Below, one piece after another: positions 33,351-45,562 of a stretch of 64,000 nucleotides of DNA. Below the pieces are notes generated by a model. The model was not told the origin of the DNA. It did not search any database and worked only from the letters and a program-made list of their open reading frames with translations. The position numbers and the translations under genes are program-made. Each line of letters begins with the position of its first letter. The stretch's first letter is position 1. Source of the DNA: Flammulina velutipes (lineage: Eukaryota > Basidiomycota > Agaricomycetes > Agaricales > Physalacriaceae); contig CM022368.1 of NCBI GenBank assembly GCA_011800155.1, positions 4,402,001-4,466,000 on the forward strand, written 5' to 3'.

Positions 33351-34796
33351 TTATCGAGAAGGTCCATCGGGATAATAACCGTACTGGGCGGGGGCGTTGA
33401 ACCACGGCTGTTGTTGTTGCTGCTGCTGCTGATAGGGAGCGTCGTACGAAGGGCGATAAGGAGCAGAAGGTGGTGAGAACTCGGCCGGAAACCCGTCGAA
33501 CGGTTCAGTTTTGAAGCCGCCATTGGCGTGGCCATTTACGCCGGGACCACCGTTGGATACGGAGGCGCCGTTGTTGAGGCCATGATCGTAGGCGTTGAAC
33601 TCATAGTCTGCGAGTTCCATGTACCTCGTGTGATGCTGCTGCTGCTGCTGCCTCGCGGTCACGTTGTTGTGCGCCTGCTGCTGCCAATAGGGAGGCTGCT
33701 GCAAGTGAGGGCTGTACATTGGCGTCGGAGTCATTGCAGAGTTCCATGACCGAGAGGCGTCGTGACTGAGGTCGAGACTCGGAGCCTGCCTCGTCTGTAG
33801 CTCTGGCGGAGTCTTGGGATGCGGGGACGTGGAAGGAAAACGGTGAATCGTTTGTATAGTCGTAGAGGGAGGGTTGTACCATGCCGGGGGCTGTGGCTGG
33901 TGCTGTGCCAGGTCTGAAGCTGAAGAGGGGGGGATAGGCAGAGCTGGTTGTGCTTGGCCTTGGTCGAAATAGTAAGTTGGGCTGGGAGAAGGGGACGAGC
34001 GAAGAGAGGGGTGGGAGGACCGTTCCGCCTGCCGTTGTGGGCCTAGAGGATGTGCCGACGGCGGGGAGGCTGAATGTCGGGGAGAGGGCGTGACCGTTGA
34101 GGGAAGAGTGGGCGGAGAGGGGTGCGTGGGGGTCACGAAAGGACTGGCCGGGTGCTGATTGCTGTTGGGACTGGGATTGGTCACGAAAGGACCGAAAGGA
34201 ATGGTTCGGAGGCGGTCCGCCTCCACCGCCACTAACAGGCGGAGTCCCAGACGTAGGAGTCTGGATGTGCCAGGTGTCCCCGCCCTCGTACCCAGTCGAC
34301 GTCCCGGGCCGGATGGAAACAGACTCCATCTTGGGCGCCCGACGCGACGTCCGCGACTTGGACGCTGCTGCCATCGTCGCGTGCAGCGTACTCAGGTCGC
34401 GCATCATCTTTTCGTTGTCCTCCTGCTTGTCGGCGTGCACAGTCTGCGCATGTTGGCGCAAGTTGTCCAGCCGCGAAAATTGCTTGCCACAGTGACAGGT
34501 GAAAGGTCGCTCGCCGGTGTGTTTCCTACGACCATAAGCATCGTCGTCGTCGTCTCTGTCGAGAAAACATACCGTATATGCCTCGCGAGGTGCTCAGATC
34601 GGCTGAAAACCATTCTGCACTCGCCGTAACCGCGACACTGGAACGTCTTCGCCGGGGCTGGACGATACCTCTTGGTGACTGCAGCAGACGATGGAGGCGG
34701 TACGACCATTGTAGCCATTTCAGTTTTCGTCGTCGTCGTCGTCGGCGTCGTCGAGTTCGAATAGTGTTTTTCAGGGGGACCAGGGGAGAGGGACAT
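33351..34796 (-). CDS. C2H2 zinc-finger transcription factor
   Basis: Starts [15 protein letters not shown] at 34796. Two classical fingers are split by a 64-base intron: [20 protein letters not shown], then ARHIR joined to [13 protein letters not shown], then [20 protein letters not shown]. The first finger with YGEC spacing, the TGERPF linker and the 'SRLDNLRQH' helix resemble fungal Usv1/Rsv1-like stress and carbon regulators; the assignment is by resemblance only. The rest is disordered: Pro/Ser-rich, a conserved-looking [12 protein letters not shown], then polyGln tracts and an end [12 protein letters not shown]. The frame with RRLSVMELC stops near 33601, while the polyGln C-terminus is in another frame open from 34232. 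A late intron or a frameshift must join them. Confidence 0.8.
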
Positions 34797-35809
34797 GAAG
34801 GGGAAAGGAACAGAAAGACTCCATCATTTTATCGCCCTCGTGCCTGATTATCTCAGCGGAGTTTGAACCTGTTGCCCCTATGTCGCTTCCGGCATCATCG
34901 CAACCACGTGCTCTCGTGGCGATAGCGCGGTTATCCATCCCCTCGTACGAAACCCATGGAACGTGGCCGTAGAGGGCGTAGCGTGCAACGTTAATGCACT
35001 CTTTCATACCCATACTCCCCGTGGCGACGCTGGGCAGGTAATGCAAGCTTTGACTCTCGGTCGTAATCGGTACCACATGCTACCGACAAGAGGCGTCACC
35101 ATTGGCTCCGTACGGATCACACCTATAGTCTAGAGCTCAGACGCAGCTCGTCATCCAGCGTTCAAGTCCAACAGTCCATCACTCATGTGCTCGTTATCCT
35201 ATCAGAACATTCATTCCATCTGCCAGCAAGCCATCAGATCTACAAAGCGAACATGTCTTCAAACCACCGAACCTCCATTAATCACGTCCTTTGTCTTTTG
35301 AAACGATCCGCCTATCCTCCGCGACACTTTCTGGCATTACCAAATGCAAGGACTCGCGGCCCGACCCCCGTGCCTTCGTCGCTGCGCCACCTCCTTTCGT
35401 CGTCCAACTTTAAAAAACGTCTATTTCTCCACACCCATAACGAGGCATGTACGTGTGCTACTTGTATGGTTCCGTCTCCGTCTCCGAGCTAGGTCAAGGA
35501 ACAGAGAAGTGTTGCCTGGGACCTAGCATACCTTATATTCTCCGAGGTAATATGTGGGAACGACTTTCGCTCGTACCGGGCGCATTTGCGTATGGACATT
35601 GACGATGCTCGGACGGTATTCATTTTCGCTCTCCGATAGCCTAGCCCAGCATTTCATTATACCCACGCAATGAAACATAGGGATGATAGCGTCGTCAAGT
35701 ACTCCTATTGATTCTACTGCGCCACGATCGCTTACCGCTTTTCAGCACTGCTTTGATGAACAGGGCGCCAGGACCGTTCAACGTTAAACGTTAATCCTAC
35801 CTGTGCTCG
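34797..35809. other. Promoter side of the zinc-finger gene and unassigned sequence
   Basis: Contains the upstream region of the minus-strand factor. A plus-strand frame at 35187-35492 (about 101 codons, inner start MSSNHRTSINHVL) has no domain or splice support and is left uncalled. Confidence 0.35.
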
Positions 35810-38140
35810 AAATATATTGTGATCATCCACGTCCGTACCATGTCCGTCGTTGAATGTTGTGAGTAAAGATGATCTGGGATATTGTCCGGACGTATTTCAA
35901 TCACTCGCGATCGCTCAACGTCCATAGGAAATTCGGCTTCCCCTGTCGTTCGTTACATTTACGCTATTGCAACGGATAACGATTCCTTACTAAGTAATGT
36001 CCACCAGGTGGAGGCCTTATCGCGCGAAAAGCAGCGAGGAGGTCAGTGAAATGACTAACATATGTCGGCCGTACGAACGAGCGCGTCCACCGGTTACTGA
36101 ACCACGTAGGGATCCGTTGGAAATGCGCAGCGTTTGCATCACGTACGTTGACGTTTAACCGGGAGCGTATTGAGCTCTTCAACGTGGAAGGCGAACATCC
36201 TCATTTGTTGGTACAATTTAGTATGCTAACACGACGGCGTGAGCGCCAGCTGAACATCGATATCAATATCAGTACCGAGGTAGGAGAGGTAGATATCTAT
36301 CGATGGATGGCAAGTATGTTGATGTCATGTAGACGAATGAAAGCATCAAATGGAAACTTCTTCATCGATTTCCTGGCCTCTATGAAAGATACATACAGTA
36401 ACATTGTTTCTGAGCTGACGTCCTGAGGGCGCGAAGGCAGGAACGTGATCTGATCAAGAGCGCGCCGGGCGGCAGGCATTTGACCTCCTTGTCCCCGACC
36501 ACCATGGCGAAACTGACTGCTAACAGTTGAGCCCGCGACGACAGGTGTGCTTGTTAAGAGCATCCTTTTTCTTTGGCTGAGCGACGTGTAGGCGCTACGT
36601 CTGATATGCCCAACGAAGCAAACGATAAACGACGACTACTGACGGGTGTACGGAGACCATGAAATGGTGGACGAGCTCGCTCGCTAGGTGCGTTTGGGTA
36701 AAATTGTAGTTTCCGTCACTGAACACGCTCGTAGCTTTGAACGCCATCGTTCATAGCCCTTCCTCTCGTCCGCATGCGCTTTGACTGAAAGGATACGTTT
36801 CCCAATGGCCCTGTCCCCTACGCCTCCATGGCCCACTGAAAATGGTACTCGCTGCGTCGTTCGGCGTCTCGGACGAGCTACCAGAGCATTGGTGCGTCGG
36901 CGGTACATCCCGCCAGGCTATGAGCGAGCAAGGGCCACCATGGACTTTGGACGGCTATGTTGGAGAACGCCTGCAGACACGCACGGACGCTTCACAGTCG
37001 TCTTCGCATTGCTGTTGGTTTTGGACCTCGACGTGAATCGTTGCATATGCCTCGTACGTTGACTCCCTCTCTAAATCTTCGTGTACGAACGATGATGAAC
37101 AATTATTTTAGAACCAACATTCATCGTATCCCTACGATCTGGATACCCTCTTCTTCGTGCTGTGCCGCGTTTAATGCCCGAGACCCTCCCTCTGTCCGAC
37201 GCCAAACCATGGACGCTGCCTGACCGCATACTCGTGCCGGAAGATTGGTATGACATGTTTGCGCAAGTCGAGTCGCGTCGCGTCGGAAATACTTTGAGAC
37301 CCAGAGGACTCCCTGGTATTGTGTCTGATGACCTTCGAGGCGTACCTCCGATGGATGACCAGCCAGGGAGCGCGCATCGTTGCATACTCCTGATATGTTG
37401 ACTTTCCTCCGTAGTTTTGCATATGCTAACGAACATGTTAGATATCGGAATCAAGTTCCCATACCTACGTTTCCTTCTCCTGCAACGATCCGGAGAACCT
37501 CCCCCTGCATGAGACCATCGTCTCCGCCGACGTCAAATCTTCGAAATTGACGGACCTATCAGCATGAATGGAGAATAAGAGAGCACGGCGTAGGGTGGTT
37601 GATGCTTGTTCGTGCGCGTTACCCCAGCGATATGTTGACGGACAGGGACTCTCCAGCTACCTGCCTTATACGCTATGTCCGTCTTCCGCTTCGTCATACT
37701 CGTGTAATAATGTCCCTTTCTCCTCGCGGAATTCAATTCTTTTTCTACGTCTTTTCCCCGAAGGGAGGTTCGATGTTTGAATGCTGCGATTTGTTCTTCG
37801 TCTTGTGCTCGCGCATCCCCCCACTGCATCATGAGGCCTATCAGGAATTTCAAGCTCTCGACGAGCTCTAGCGTTGGCAACGAGTTGACGAACCCTACGT
37901 TGGTTATCATTGCCGTGTGTGTTCCTTTCTTTCCAACGACGACCGACCACGGGCATGGCGTCAAGAGTCGAGGCAAAGGACCGCTGAAGTAGGAGACGGG
38001 ACACGGACGCAGAGTATTGCCTAGCGTCAGCGATGATTCCATCGTTCTGCTTCCCTTCCCAGTCCTGGGATGCGAGGAGTTGTTGGGCAAGGAGGATCCT
38101 GGACAAACTAGTGACGCGTACGTTATTCCATGCCTTCAAG
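35810..38140. repeat. Inverted segmental duplication, copy 2 (partner 12.7-14.75 kb)
   Basis: Reverse-oriented copy of 12742-14760. On its plus strand the gene seen there on the minus strand is broken. YDLDTLFFVLCRV is followed by an in-frame stop, and the stretch after VASEIL also stops, while FEAYLRWM and VSFSCNDPENLPLHE survive. A separate plus-strand stretch at 36181-36426 (NIDINISTEVGEVDIYRWM, ending NIVSELTS) matches a diverged frame on the minus strand near 14260-14330. So both copies carry at least two unrecognised gene fragments. The minus-strand frames at 37533-38139 run opposite and look like shadows. Confidence 0.6.
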
Positions 38141-39159
38141 ATCCTGACCTCCCATTGATAGAAATCTCTATGTCACTTTTCTCCATACGGTGCACCGGAC
38201 CCCCGCTGTCAGAAAGGCGCATTCGCTGACTAGGGTGCGATAGTCAATGTGACCTTAGGCATCATGTGTCCGAGCTCGTCGACGGGGACAAGGATTGTGC
38301 TCCAATAAGGGAGTATTGACCGATGGATGGTTCGGCGATGGCTCTACCGTTCGGCGACATTCGCGATACAGTGCGTTATTTCATATCCCGTTCATCGCAT
38401 ATCTCGGCCGTTCATAATCCTTCTGCAATCGCCGATGCTGGAGACAAGTGCTACCAACAATTTGGAAGTTACGAGAGGTCGTTCGGGATACGGCCTGACT
38501 TCATTCATCACTGCAGAGACGCGTCCATCAAGGTTGGTGGAGCTATTTGAACAGGGAGAGAAGGAAGGAGACAACCCGACACTTATCAACAATCGAAGGG
38601 CTTCGGATAACGTGAACTGGCGTCCAGAGCAGAGGATGAAGAGTTGGATATCAATGAGATTGTATAGATAACGTGTAGGAGGTGTAGTCTAGACTAAGAG
38701 CAAGCTGGACGTCCAACTAAAGGAAGATGGAACTTTATGTACCGGGATTAACGCGTGCCGTGAATAATTAGATCAGCCATCTGGCGCTTGTCCTGAACCA
38801 CCATCATCCACCTTCTGAAGAGCTCCTCTGACCTATGGTCGACTGCGAGAAGCCCGCAAAAGCTGGAACGATGTATATCCTTCACAATACAATGCCGGGA
38901 GAGTTGACCGTTCCATCTTCGCCGGGACCGTAGTACGAAAGGAGAAGCGGAAACGCGGAGCAGGAGGTCTCGAGGAAAGCCGTCGGGAGCGCTGGCAGAG
39001 CAGTCCACAGATTAGACCGCGTCAAGGATACCAAAGTCGATGCGTCGCAGGGCACGCATTGATGCTGGTACGTGTTAATGACTTTCGCTCGTTGAAAGTA
39101 CCCATTCGTTCGTTATAGCCATAGCCGCCGTCCTTGCCTCCTACTCTTTTACTCCCAAA
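38141..39159. other. Unassigned sequence
   Basis: Overlapping frames at 38323-38671 (up to 114 codons, plus) show no recognised content. No repeat partner or RNA gene is seen. Confidence 0.35.
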
Positions 39160-39720
39160 TCTTTCATAGCGAGCCAGGGATGAAGGCGTCGTCTACGCTG
39201 AAGCGCAAAATTTGGCCAGTACAGTGCGTCGTCTTCCTCTTCTTCTTTATCCGCATACCGCTCCTTATGCTTTCGCCTCAGCTGATGGACATGCCTGCAA
39301 ATATGGAACCCAACCGTCTTCTGCGAGCATGCAAAAACCACATTCGAGACAACGTCGAGGTCATCACCTAGCGCGACGAAGCCTGGCGACATGTAAGTCG
39401 TTCCTATCAACTTTCGCTGTGCCCCACTCACATTTTCCAGGATCTACTACGATGAACGGCAAATCAGTCGAGGTAGACAACGCGGAAGTAGATGGACGCT
39501 TTGTCCTTGCTGGTATGATATTCGTCCTTCTCTTTCCGTCATGTTGTAATCTTCGAATCCAGATGCCATCTACTTGGTGCCCTCCGAATTCAAGCCGCAT
39601 ACACTCATAGACGTAGCTACTCGTCGCCCTCGGCAAGCTCTTCTCTGGCACCAACTCTGACAACATGTCGTTACGACACGCGTTGCCAGCAAAGTCAAGT
39701 ACGCACATCCTACTGCGAGC
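39160..39720 (+). pseudogene. Relic of M17 leucyl aminopeptidase
   Basis: Two exons are clear. 39441-39512 reads TTMNGKSVEVDNAEVDGRF, then VLA. After a 50-base intron (39513-39562) comes DAIYLVPSEFKPHTLIDVAT. This is the active-site region of M17 aminopeptidases, which normally have NGKTxEVxNTDAEGR, then LADAL and the TLTGA motif. Here the two carboxylates around the catalytic Arg are exchanged (E and D instead of D and E). Directly after IDVAT the TLTGA segment is missing and the frame shifts into VALGKLFSGTNSDNMS. An upstream piece (ATKPGDM, ending near 39390) is also recognisable. The N-terminal domain and the rest of the C-terminus are absent, so it cannot make the hexameric enzyme. Confidence 0.75.
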
Positions 39721-42700
39721 GCATCCCAGTCCTGTCCGTATACGGTTTCGCGTTCGAGCCATTGGCTCCTCGATCCCCCAAGATGGAGAAGTTTGGACGA
39801 TTACCTGAAGGTCGATCTGACGGTGTTGTTTTGAAACACCTTCCTCTGCTTTCCCAAAGATACTCGCTGTGCGGATGCACGTTTTTGGGTCTGATTGGCG
39901 GAGGGGAACGCATTGGTGGGATCAGCAACGATGGATGCGGGCGTGTACTGATTGACGGTTGGTCGCTGAGACTGGCGGTAGTTGGGTTTTTGAGCGTCAG
40001 TCCTCGCAGGCGGAAAGGAAGATGCTGCGGGACTTCAAGGGGGATGTCGTCGATGATGGAAGGAGCAAAACACTCTCACCTTCAACTTCCCTACATGACC
40101 ATCCTCCTGCTCCAGCGCGAAATCCGTTCACCTATCATCCTACCGACTGTGCGTTCCCTCCGTACTCTTCTTCGTGGACTGGTGTATGTTCTCGACGTCG
40201 ACGAGGATCATTATTGATTACCAGTTAGTGCGTACTGTGGGTTCTGGAACATCCTTTTCCCCAATCGCTCGACTTCCCTGTCGCAGTGTCCGATTAGGGG
40301 AGGGAAGAACACATAGATCACTTTGGCGCATCCTTGCATGATGGCCGACAACGAAAAGCAGGAATCAAACAAAGGAGAACACTGAGGCGACGAGGAAGAC
40401 AGCGGGAGGTATTGCATAGAGGCAAGGAGGGCTAGCACTGGGATATTTTCGGACGGGGACGCGGCGGTAACAATGGGCGCAGGTGCTGACGGAAAGCGGT
40501 TGGAGCACTTCGTGGACGGCTCACGCCTCCCTAATTGATATATACATCATACATCAATGTTTTAACCCGATGCTAAATACCTGTACCAAATGTTATCACC
40601 ATACTCGACACTGCGTCACACCCGTCTCGACGAGTGTTCCTCTCAGTAACTTCCTTAGCCCATATCAAGTTGAACGTTAGACCACAGGTGAGTGAAGTCA
40701 AGAACGAGTGTGCGTCAACAGCCAGGGACATGCGAGAGGACCTGTGAGAAGTTGTATGTATGGGGTGTGTCAAATACGGTAGAGAAGATATTCTGACGCT
40801 TCGACAGCATCCAGAAGACGGGCATCGCCGCGGAGAAAAGTCTGCAGGTTGGCGGCTGCTCCGTAGCAAGTTTATGACAGACGATGCCAAGTAAGAGTGC
40901 GTGTTAACCCTACGCTACGATGCATGTCGTATACAGCGACCAAGGCATCGGTCTCCCTGCTTAGAGGAATTTCTTAGAGCCGCAGGCGGTACGAGTAAAC
41001 CACCTGCATAGCTCTTTCGAAATGGGGCAAGAGGAAACCGGTCGGTCATAGTCCAATGTGGAATTCCGACGCGAGCTACGCAACTGCGAGGGAACAGTGT
41101 GGATGTCATGCGTATTCCATAGGGCGGTCTTCCCAGATCGTGCAGCTTCAACGATCAAGTCGGGTTCGTGTCGTAGTTATATCGGCAAGGCAGTTAAGAA
41201 CGAAGACAATCGCCTGGTGAAGAGGTCTAGGCGTCGGAATTTCAGTCAGAAAGGCCAAAGATGTGAGCAGAAAACGCACCTGGGCTGCGCAACCTCGGAG
41301 GACATCCACCTCCCTTCTGTCCATGCGATCTTAAATTGTACGCCGTTCGCGATATTCGACAGTCCAGGCTGACCGAGGATCAACGAGATGTGGTGGTCGC
41401 AACTTGTCTTGATATTCATCGACACATCCCGATCGCGCATACCGCCGAATCGAACTGAAGACGGCGAGTTAACACCCCGAAAGCTCAGCTTGGTGGTTTT
41501 GTCGAAGGCTTCGGTAATCCCTTTGTCCTCCTCGTCGAATCACGTTCCCTTCAGCCGTTCCGGATTGTTGCATATATGAGTTGAAGTGATACTATAACTA
41601 CGCTGAGTGAGTAGATTGAAGATATTGACGAGCCCGTCGACTGACGAAGACCGAACCTCGTAACCGACCTGAACAACGAAGTTAGACACCAGCGGTCAGA
41701 GAAACCATAAGGACATACACTGCATCACCACGATCTCCTCATACTCTCCGATCTCCGTCTTCCTAAACGCACCAAGATCGTCCGTACCGCCTCCCGCATC
41801 GAAGATAACTGTTCCCTCGAAATCCTAATATGCGCCACATAAGCAAAAACAAAAACAAAACAGAAGCGTATAAACGAAGCATATCTTTCTCCATAAATGT
41901 TCCCCACGAAACGCAAAAATGAACTTTTCGTGGACATGGACAGCTCTGCCTCCGCAGTTGCAGCCAAAAGCCGTTGAGGGCATTACACCTCGCGCTGTTC
42001 TCCCCGGACTCTGAGCTCGGTGGGGTGACCTGGCTGAGAGAGCTGAGATTGCACGCAACGACAGCCGATTCGCCAGTTCAGCTGCTACATTGCCAACCGG
42101 TTGGAAACCGGGGCTGGTGGAAAACTCTCGATGGCGGCGACGGAACATGTCCAATGTTGTGACGCGCAGCAATCCGTTCGTGTACTATGTGGTGACAACA
42201 ATCGTAGATTCGGTGGGGATACAGTACACTGTGCCGCCTAGACATAAGTGGTATCTACTACGGGCGGTCAGAAATTGAAACATTGGCTCTGTCTCTAGGT
42301 ACTCACCTAATCATCGCGAACGACATCTCCTCTTGAACAGCCGTCAATCCTTCACGTCCTATCAAAGGATTTGAACATCTGCTGAAATGTCCTTCTCGAC
42401 GCTCGACACCCAGCCTGGCTATCCAGCCCATTTTCCTGGTCCTCGTACCATCGCGACTAACCCGGCAGGTACTACATTTACTTCCTTCATCCTTCCAAGC
42501 GTGCCAAAGCGCTTGCTTAGGCGCAGCGTGTTTCGTCTCCGAGGGTACGGCAATGACCGGTAGTCGTAAGGTCGTCGTAGGGATCTTGGCTCTCACATGG
42601 AGATTGTATCAGGAGCCACAGAAAAGAATACTCGTCATCGTCTAGTCGTTGTCGAGGTTGGCGCAAACGGTCTCGAGGTTGATCATGATGGCAGGAAGGA

Positions 42701-43092
42701 AAAGGCGTCGCGCTGTTGATTCTTGTTTACCCGCTCTTCCTCTGACCTCTACCACGACCATCGTCCTTCCATGCGGACGTTCTCTACTCAGAGCTCAGCG
42801 TTCGTCTCTAGGGATTAGACTTTTGCAAGATCCTCGAACGTCAACAGGTGCGCGACATGCCCTACGTACCAATTTGCACTAACCTATTCATATCCTACAG
42901 CGTCTAGCTACGCCCATCCACGGTGCGGGCAGCTCACTTGTCGCAGCCATTCGCACCGCCCATGAGACGCGCAGCCACCATTGCTCGGGAACGATCCGCG
43001 TCGTCTGGAGGCCCCCGCCGTGTTTGACATCAGCTAGGAATTGCCCCACCAAAATCTTCGTTGGAGGCTAGAGAATAGATGCCGGTGATATC
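39721..43092. other. Long stretch without supported gene
   Basis: Many short frames occur on both strands (longest about 151 codons, plus 39762-40217). None shows a domain, signal peptide with exon support, or a paralogue in the window. Weakly protein-like pieces are SWVFERQSSQAERKMLRDFK (plus, about 39980) and ISLILGQPGLSNIANGVQF (minus, about 41380). They may be decayed genes. No repeats or RNA genes were recognised. Confidence 0.4.
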
Positions 43093-43509
43093 GTGTGCTG
43101 TATCTTCGCATCGTCGTCCTCGTTGTCGTCCCATCGTCCTGGTTATTCATGTATTCCGCATTTGGACGACAAGGCGGTTATGACAACACTGGCAATTGCG
43201 CTATACAATGTCCAGTGCGTTCACTGTCACCTTCCTTCTCTCTATGCATTCTTACCTGTTTCAGAGGCATGCCCCGTCGTTTCGCATCGAAACTCAACCA
43301 TGTACGCGTCGAAGAACGAAACACCGGCAAACACTAGCCTGCCTCTCTTCGAGGAGGAACCTCTCTGCGTTCATCACGACAGCTCCGATGCGCTTCTCTC
43401 CATCGACGTATCGACCCTCCTAGACGAACATATCACCAATCTTGCCCTCGCGGCTGCGCAAAAAACTGAGACGTCGGATTTACTGCATTTGTCAGAGGTT
43501 CGTCGCTAA
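43093..43509 (+). CDS. Hypothetical protein, low support
   Basis: An open frame whose second half, from MYASKNETPANTSLPLF, is acidic and protein-like (FEEEPLCVHHDSSDALLSID, LLDEHITNLALAAAQKTE), ending at 43509. The first half looks random, so the true start is probably at the inner methionine near 43300 or in an exon not recognised. No family is identified. Confidence 0.25.
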   Translation: MCCIFASSSSLSSHRPGYSCIPHLDDKAVMTTLAIALYNVQCVHCHLPSLYAFLPVSEACPVVSHRNSTMYASKNETPANTSLPLFEEEPLCVHHDSSDALLSIDVSTLLDEHITNLALAAAQKTETSDLLHLSEVRR

Positions 43510-44188
43510 AGCTTTGCATCCGAACGTTATCTGACACCGTGGGCACGTAGAGTTCCCCGCGCGTTCTTTCGTCGTCAACGTCAACGTGAATGTCGTTCAT
43601 CTCAGCAAGAGCATCACTAAGGTACGGAAGCTACCTCTAATCTTGCTTCTGCATCCTCATATCGTTGTAGTGCGGATGTAGGCTTTCGGACTCGCTCAGG
43701 CGGGAGCGCATACAGCTATGCAAGGATCTTATCAGGCTGTAAACCGCTTCGTAGCTCTTCTCTTTATCTCTCCGTTCCCCTTGCCTATAAGATTATATCC
43801 CGCACTACTCATCTGAATCAAAATCTTACCCAGTACCATTCCAAATCATAGTCTGGAGCACAAATCGGCTCCGACACACAACAACCGGGAAACGGCTTGA
43901 CTGCTCGTCCTCAATTCATCATGGTACATCTTTGGGTCTATGGAAGACAGTGCGGTTGTCCAGAGACGCAACATGCAGACGTCTCACACCCTCAATGCGG
44001 CTTCGTAGTGTTCACTGGCTCAAAAATGAATGGATGTATGCGCGCGCAGTCTATGCTTAACACTCCGAATGTGAACGATGGTTGAATGTAAACCTGTATA
44101 TAAGGGCCTGACACGACCGGCGACGACGCCGTACCAGGTTTCCCTCCTAAATGTAATCATAGGCGTACTATTTAGAATGAATGTAAGA
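43510..44188. other. Intergenic, no feature seen
   Basis: No supported gene. A 62-codon plus-strand frame at 43897-44085 is too short to judge. Confidence 0.35.
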
Positions 44189-44678
44189 TCATTCTGTCTC
44201 GTACTCGTAATCGGACAAGTCTTCTGGACGCTCATAACGTCCATCTTCATCTAGGTATCTCAACAAGGCCCACTTTCGTCTACTGTAATCCTCGCCATGA
44301 TCAAGCAAAAACCCTTGCTACAAACCATAAATAATCAACTCGGTATCCCGCCGCCGTGGAATGAGAACATACCCTTTGCAAATCCACGAGCGTCTGTATC
44401 GGCCCGCCATCTTTCCTAGTCATAGCATTCGCATTGACCTTCCGCGGATAAGTAGCATTGTACGGGTACTCCCATCCATCTACGACTTGAAACATTGTAT
44501 GCACGTCATCTTCGTTGATGTATTTGAGAGCAACGGTTGGTCTGGCATGGCGGGTATCATTGCTGACTCTGAACCTGCGGATGGTAGGGGGGAGTAGCTG
44601 GAGGGTCATTTCTTTAGCTAGCGCACGGGGCCTCAAGGTCTTTGTGTGTATCACTTGTGGTTTTGGTGTCAATGCCAA
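44189..44678 (-). CDS. W-motif protein related to the secreted family at 1.7 kb
   Basis: Two visible exons on the minus strand. The first ends TMFQVVDGWEYP, NANAMTRKDGGPIQTLVDLQ, R. A phase-0 intron (GTATGT donor, TTTGTAG acceptor) joins QGFLLDHGEDYSRRKWALL and an acidic tail ending DYEYETE. The order of elements matches the secreted proteins at 1705 and 3045: hydrophobic-x-V..W, A-x-T-R..GG-x-I, F-L-L-x-x-G, RRKW-x-L. No signal peptide is visible at the nominal start (MALTPKPQVIHTKTL), so a 5' exon may be missing or the protein may be intracellular. Together with the gene at 12256 it shows the family is dispersed and diverse. Confidence 0.55.
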
Positions 44679-45128
44679 TATACGGGCTCTTCAGCATCAC
44701 TTCAAAAGGGTTAGGGAGATGAGTATCCAACGCACGAGAGGGTGGCGGAAACTGTAGATGACTCTTTTGAAGAGCGACGCAGCAGGATAAGGCGGTAGTG
44801 GGGGAACCACGTACCTGGGACCTTTCGCATTTAAGCTCTTCAGATCCTGCTTAGCGATCGACGATTTGTGAACGCTCAGTCATCGATGACTTGGCGATGA
44901 CTGGCGCCGAGACAGTGATTTCTAATGGTTAGCGAGAGAAACTTACGCTATTGGACGGATACCGTGTGGCGCAAGGCCTTGTGATATCTGCTGAATCATG
45001 TTAGACTCGGCGCTGACTGAGACGCACCTGACACGATCACATGACCTCACATGACAGGACGAAGCACCACAGCCACGGATCACGTGATGAGAACCCTAGA
45101 GAAAAGTGAGTGCCACACTTCGTACCTT
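44679..45128. other. Intergenic, no feature seen
   Basis: No coding or repeat feature is recognised between the W-motif gene and the telomere-like runs. Confidence 0.35.
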
Positions 45129-45263
45129 CGGGGTTAGCCGGGAAAGGTTCTAGGGTTAGGTTAGTGGTTAGCTACCAGTATGTCGTCAGTCTATTAGAAA
45201 TCGCTTGGACTAACAAGCGCACTTACGGTTAGGGGTTAGGAATGGGGGTTAGGAAAGTCCTCA
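45129..45263 (+). repeat. Degenerate telomere-like TTAGGG runs
   Basis: Two short clusters on the plus strand: GGGGTTAG at 45130 with TAGGGTTAGGTTAGTGGTTAG at 45151, and CGGTTAGGGGTTAGG near 45226 with GGGGGTTAGG just after. They are imperfect variants of TTAGGG, the telomere repeat of most fungi, separated by unrelated sequence. They lie beside the 3' side of the Penelope-like element, G-strand running toward it. Confidence 0.6.
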
Positions 45264-45562
45264 AAAGCCACGATTAGTATGTCTGAGACGTACTAATAAC
45301 CGAAGTACTTACCGTCTTGGCAAGGTTCAGGAATTGTTCTATATTAAAGAGAGATCCATCGCGAACGACAGAGTTTTAAATCACCGACAAGACTCGTAGC
45401 GCACAAGACGCCAGTGAGCCGCCTTAGATAAGTCCAGCTAGACCTCGCTGCCGAAACAGCAACGAGGCGTCATGACTGGTAAAGAGCCTGTAACGAAACG
45501 CCAACAGGTCACCTTAAATAAGTTCGATTGTAAACTATCGCCGGTCATACGGCTTAACTCTC

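Noticed and set aside
37533..38139. Minus-strand frames of 157-185 codons
   Set aside because: They lie opposite the orientation of the recognisable fragments in the inverted duplication and have no counterpart of the same quality in the other copy.
39762..40217. Plus-strand frame of 151 codons after the aminopeptidase relic
   Set aside because: It is not in frame with M17 homology and shows no family features; probably chance in decayed sequence.
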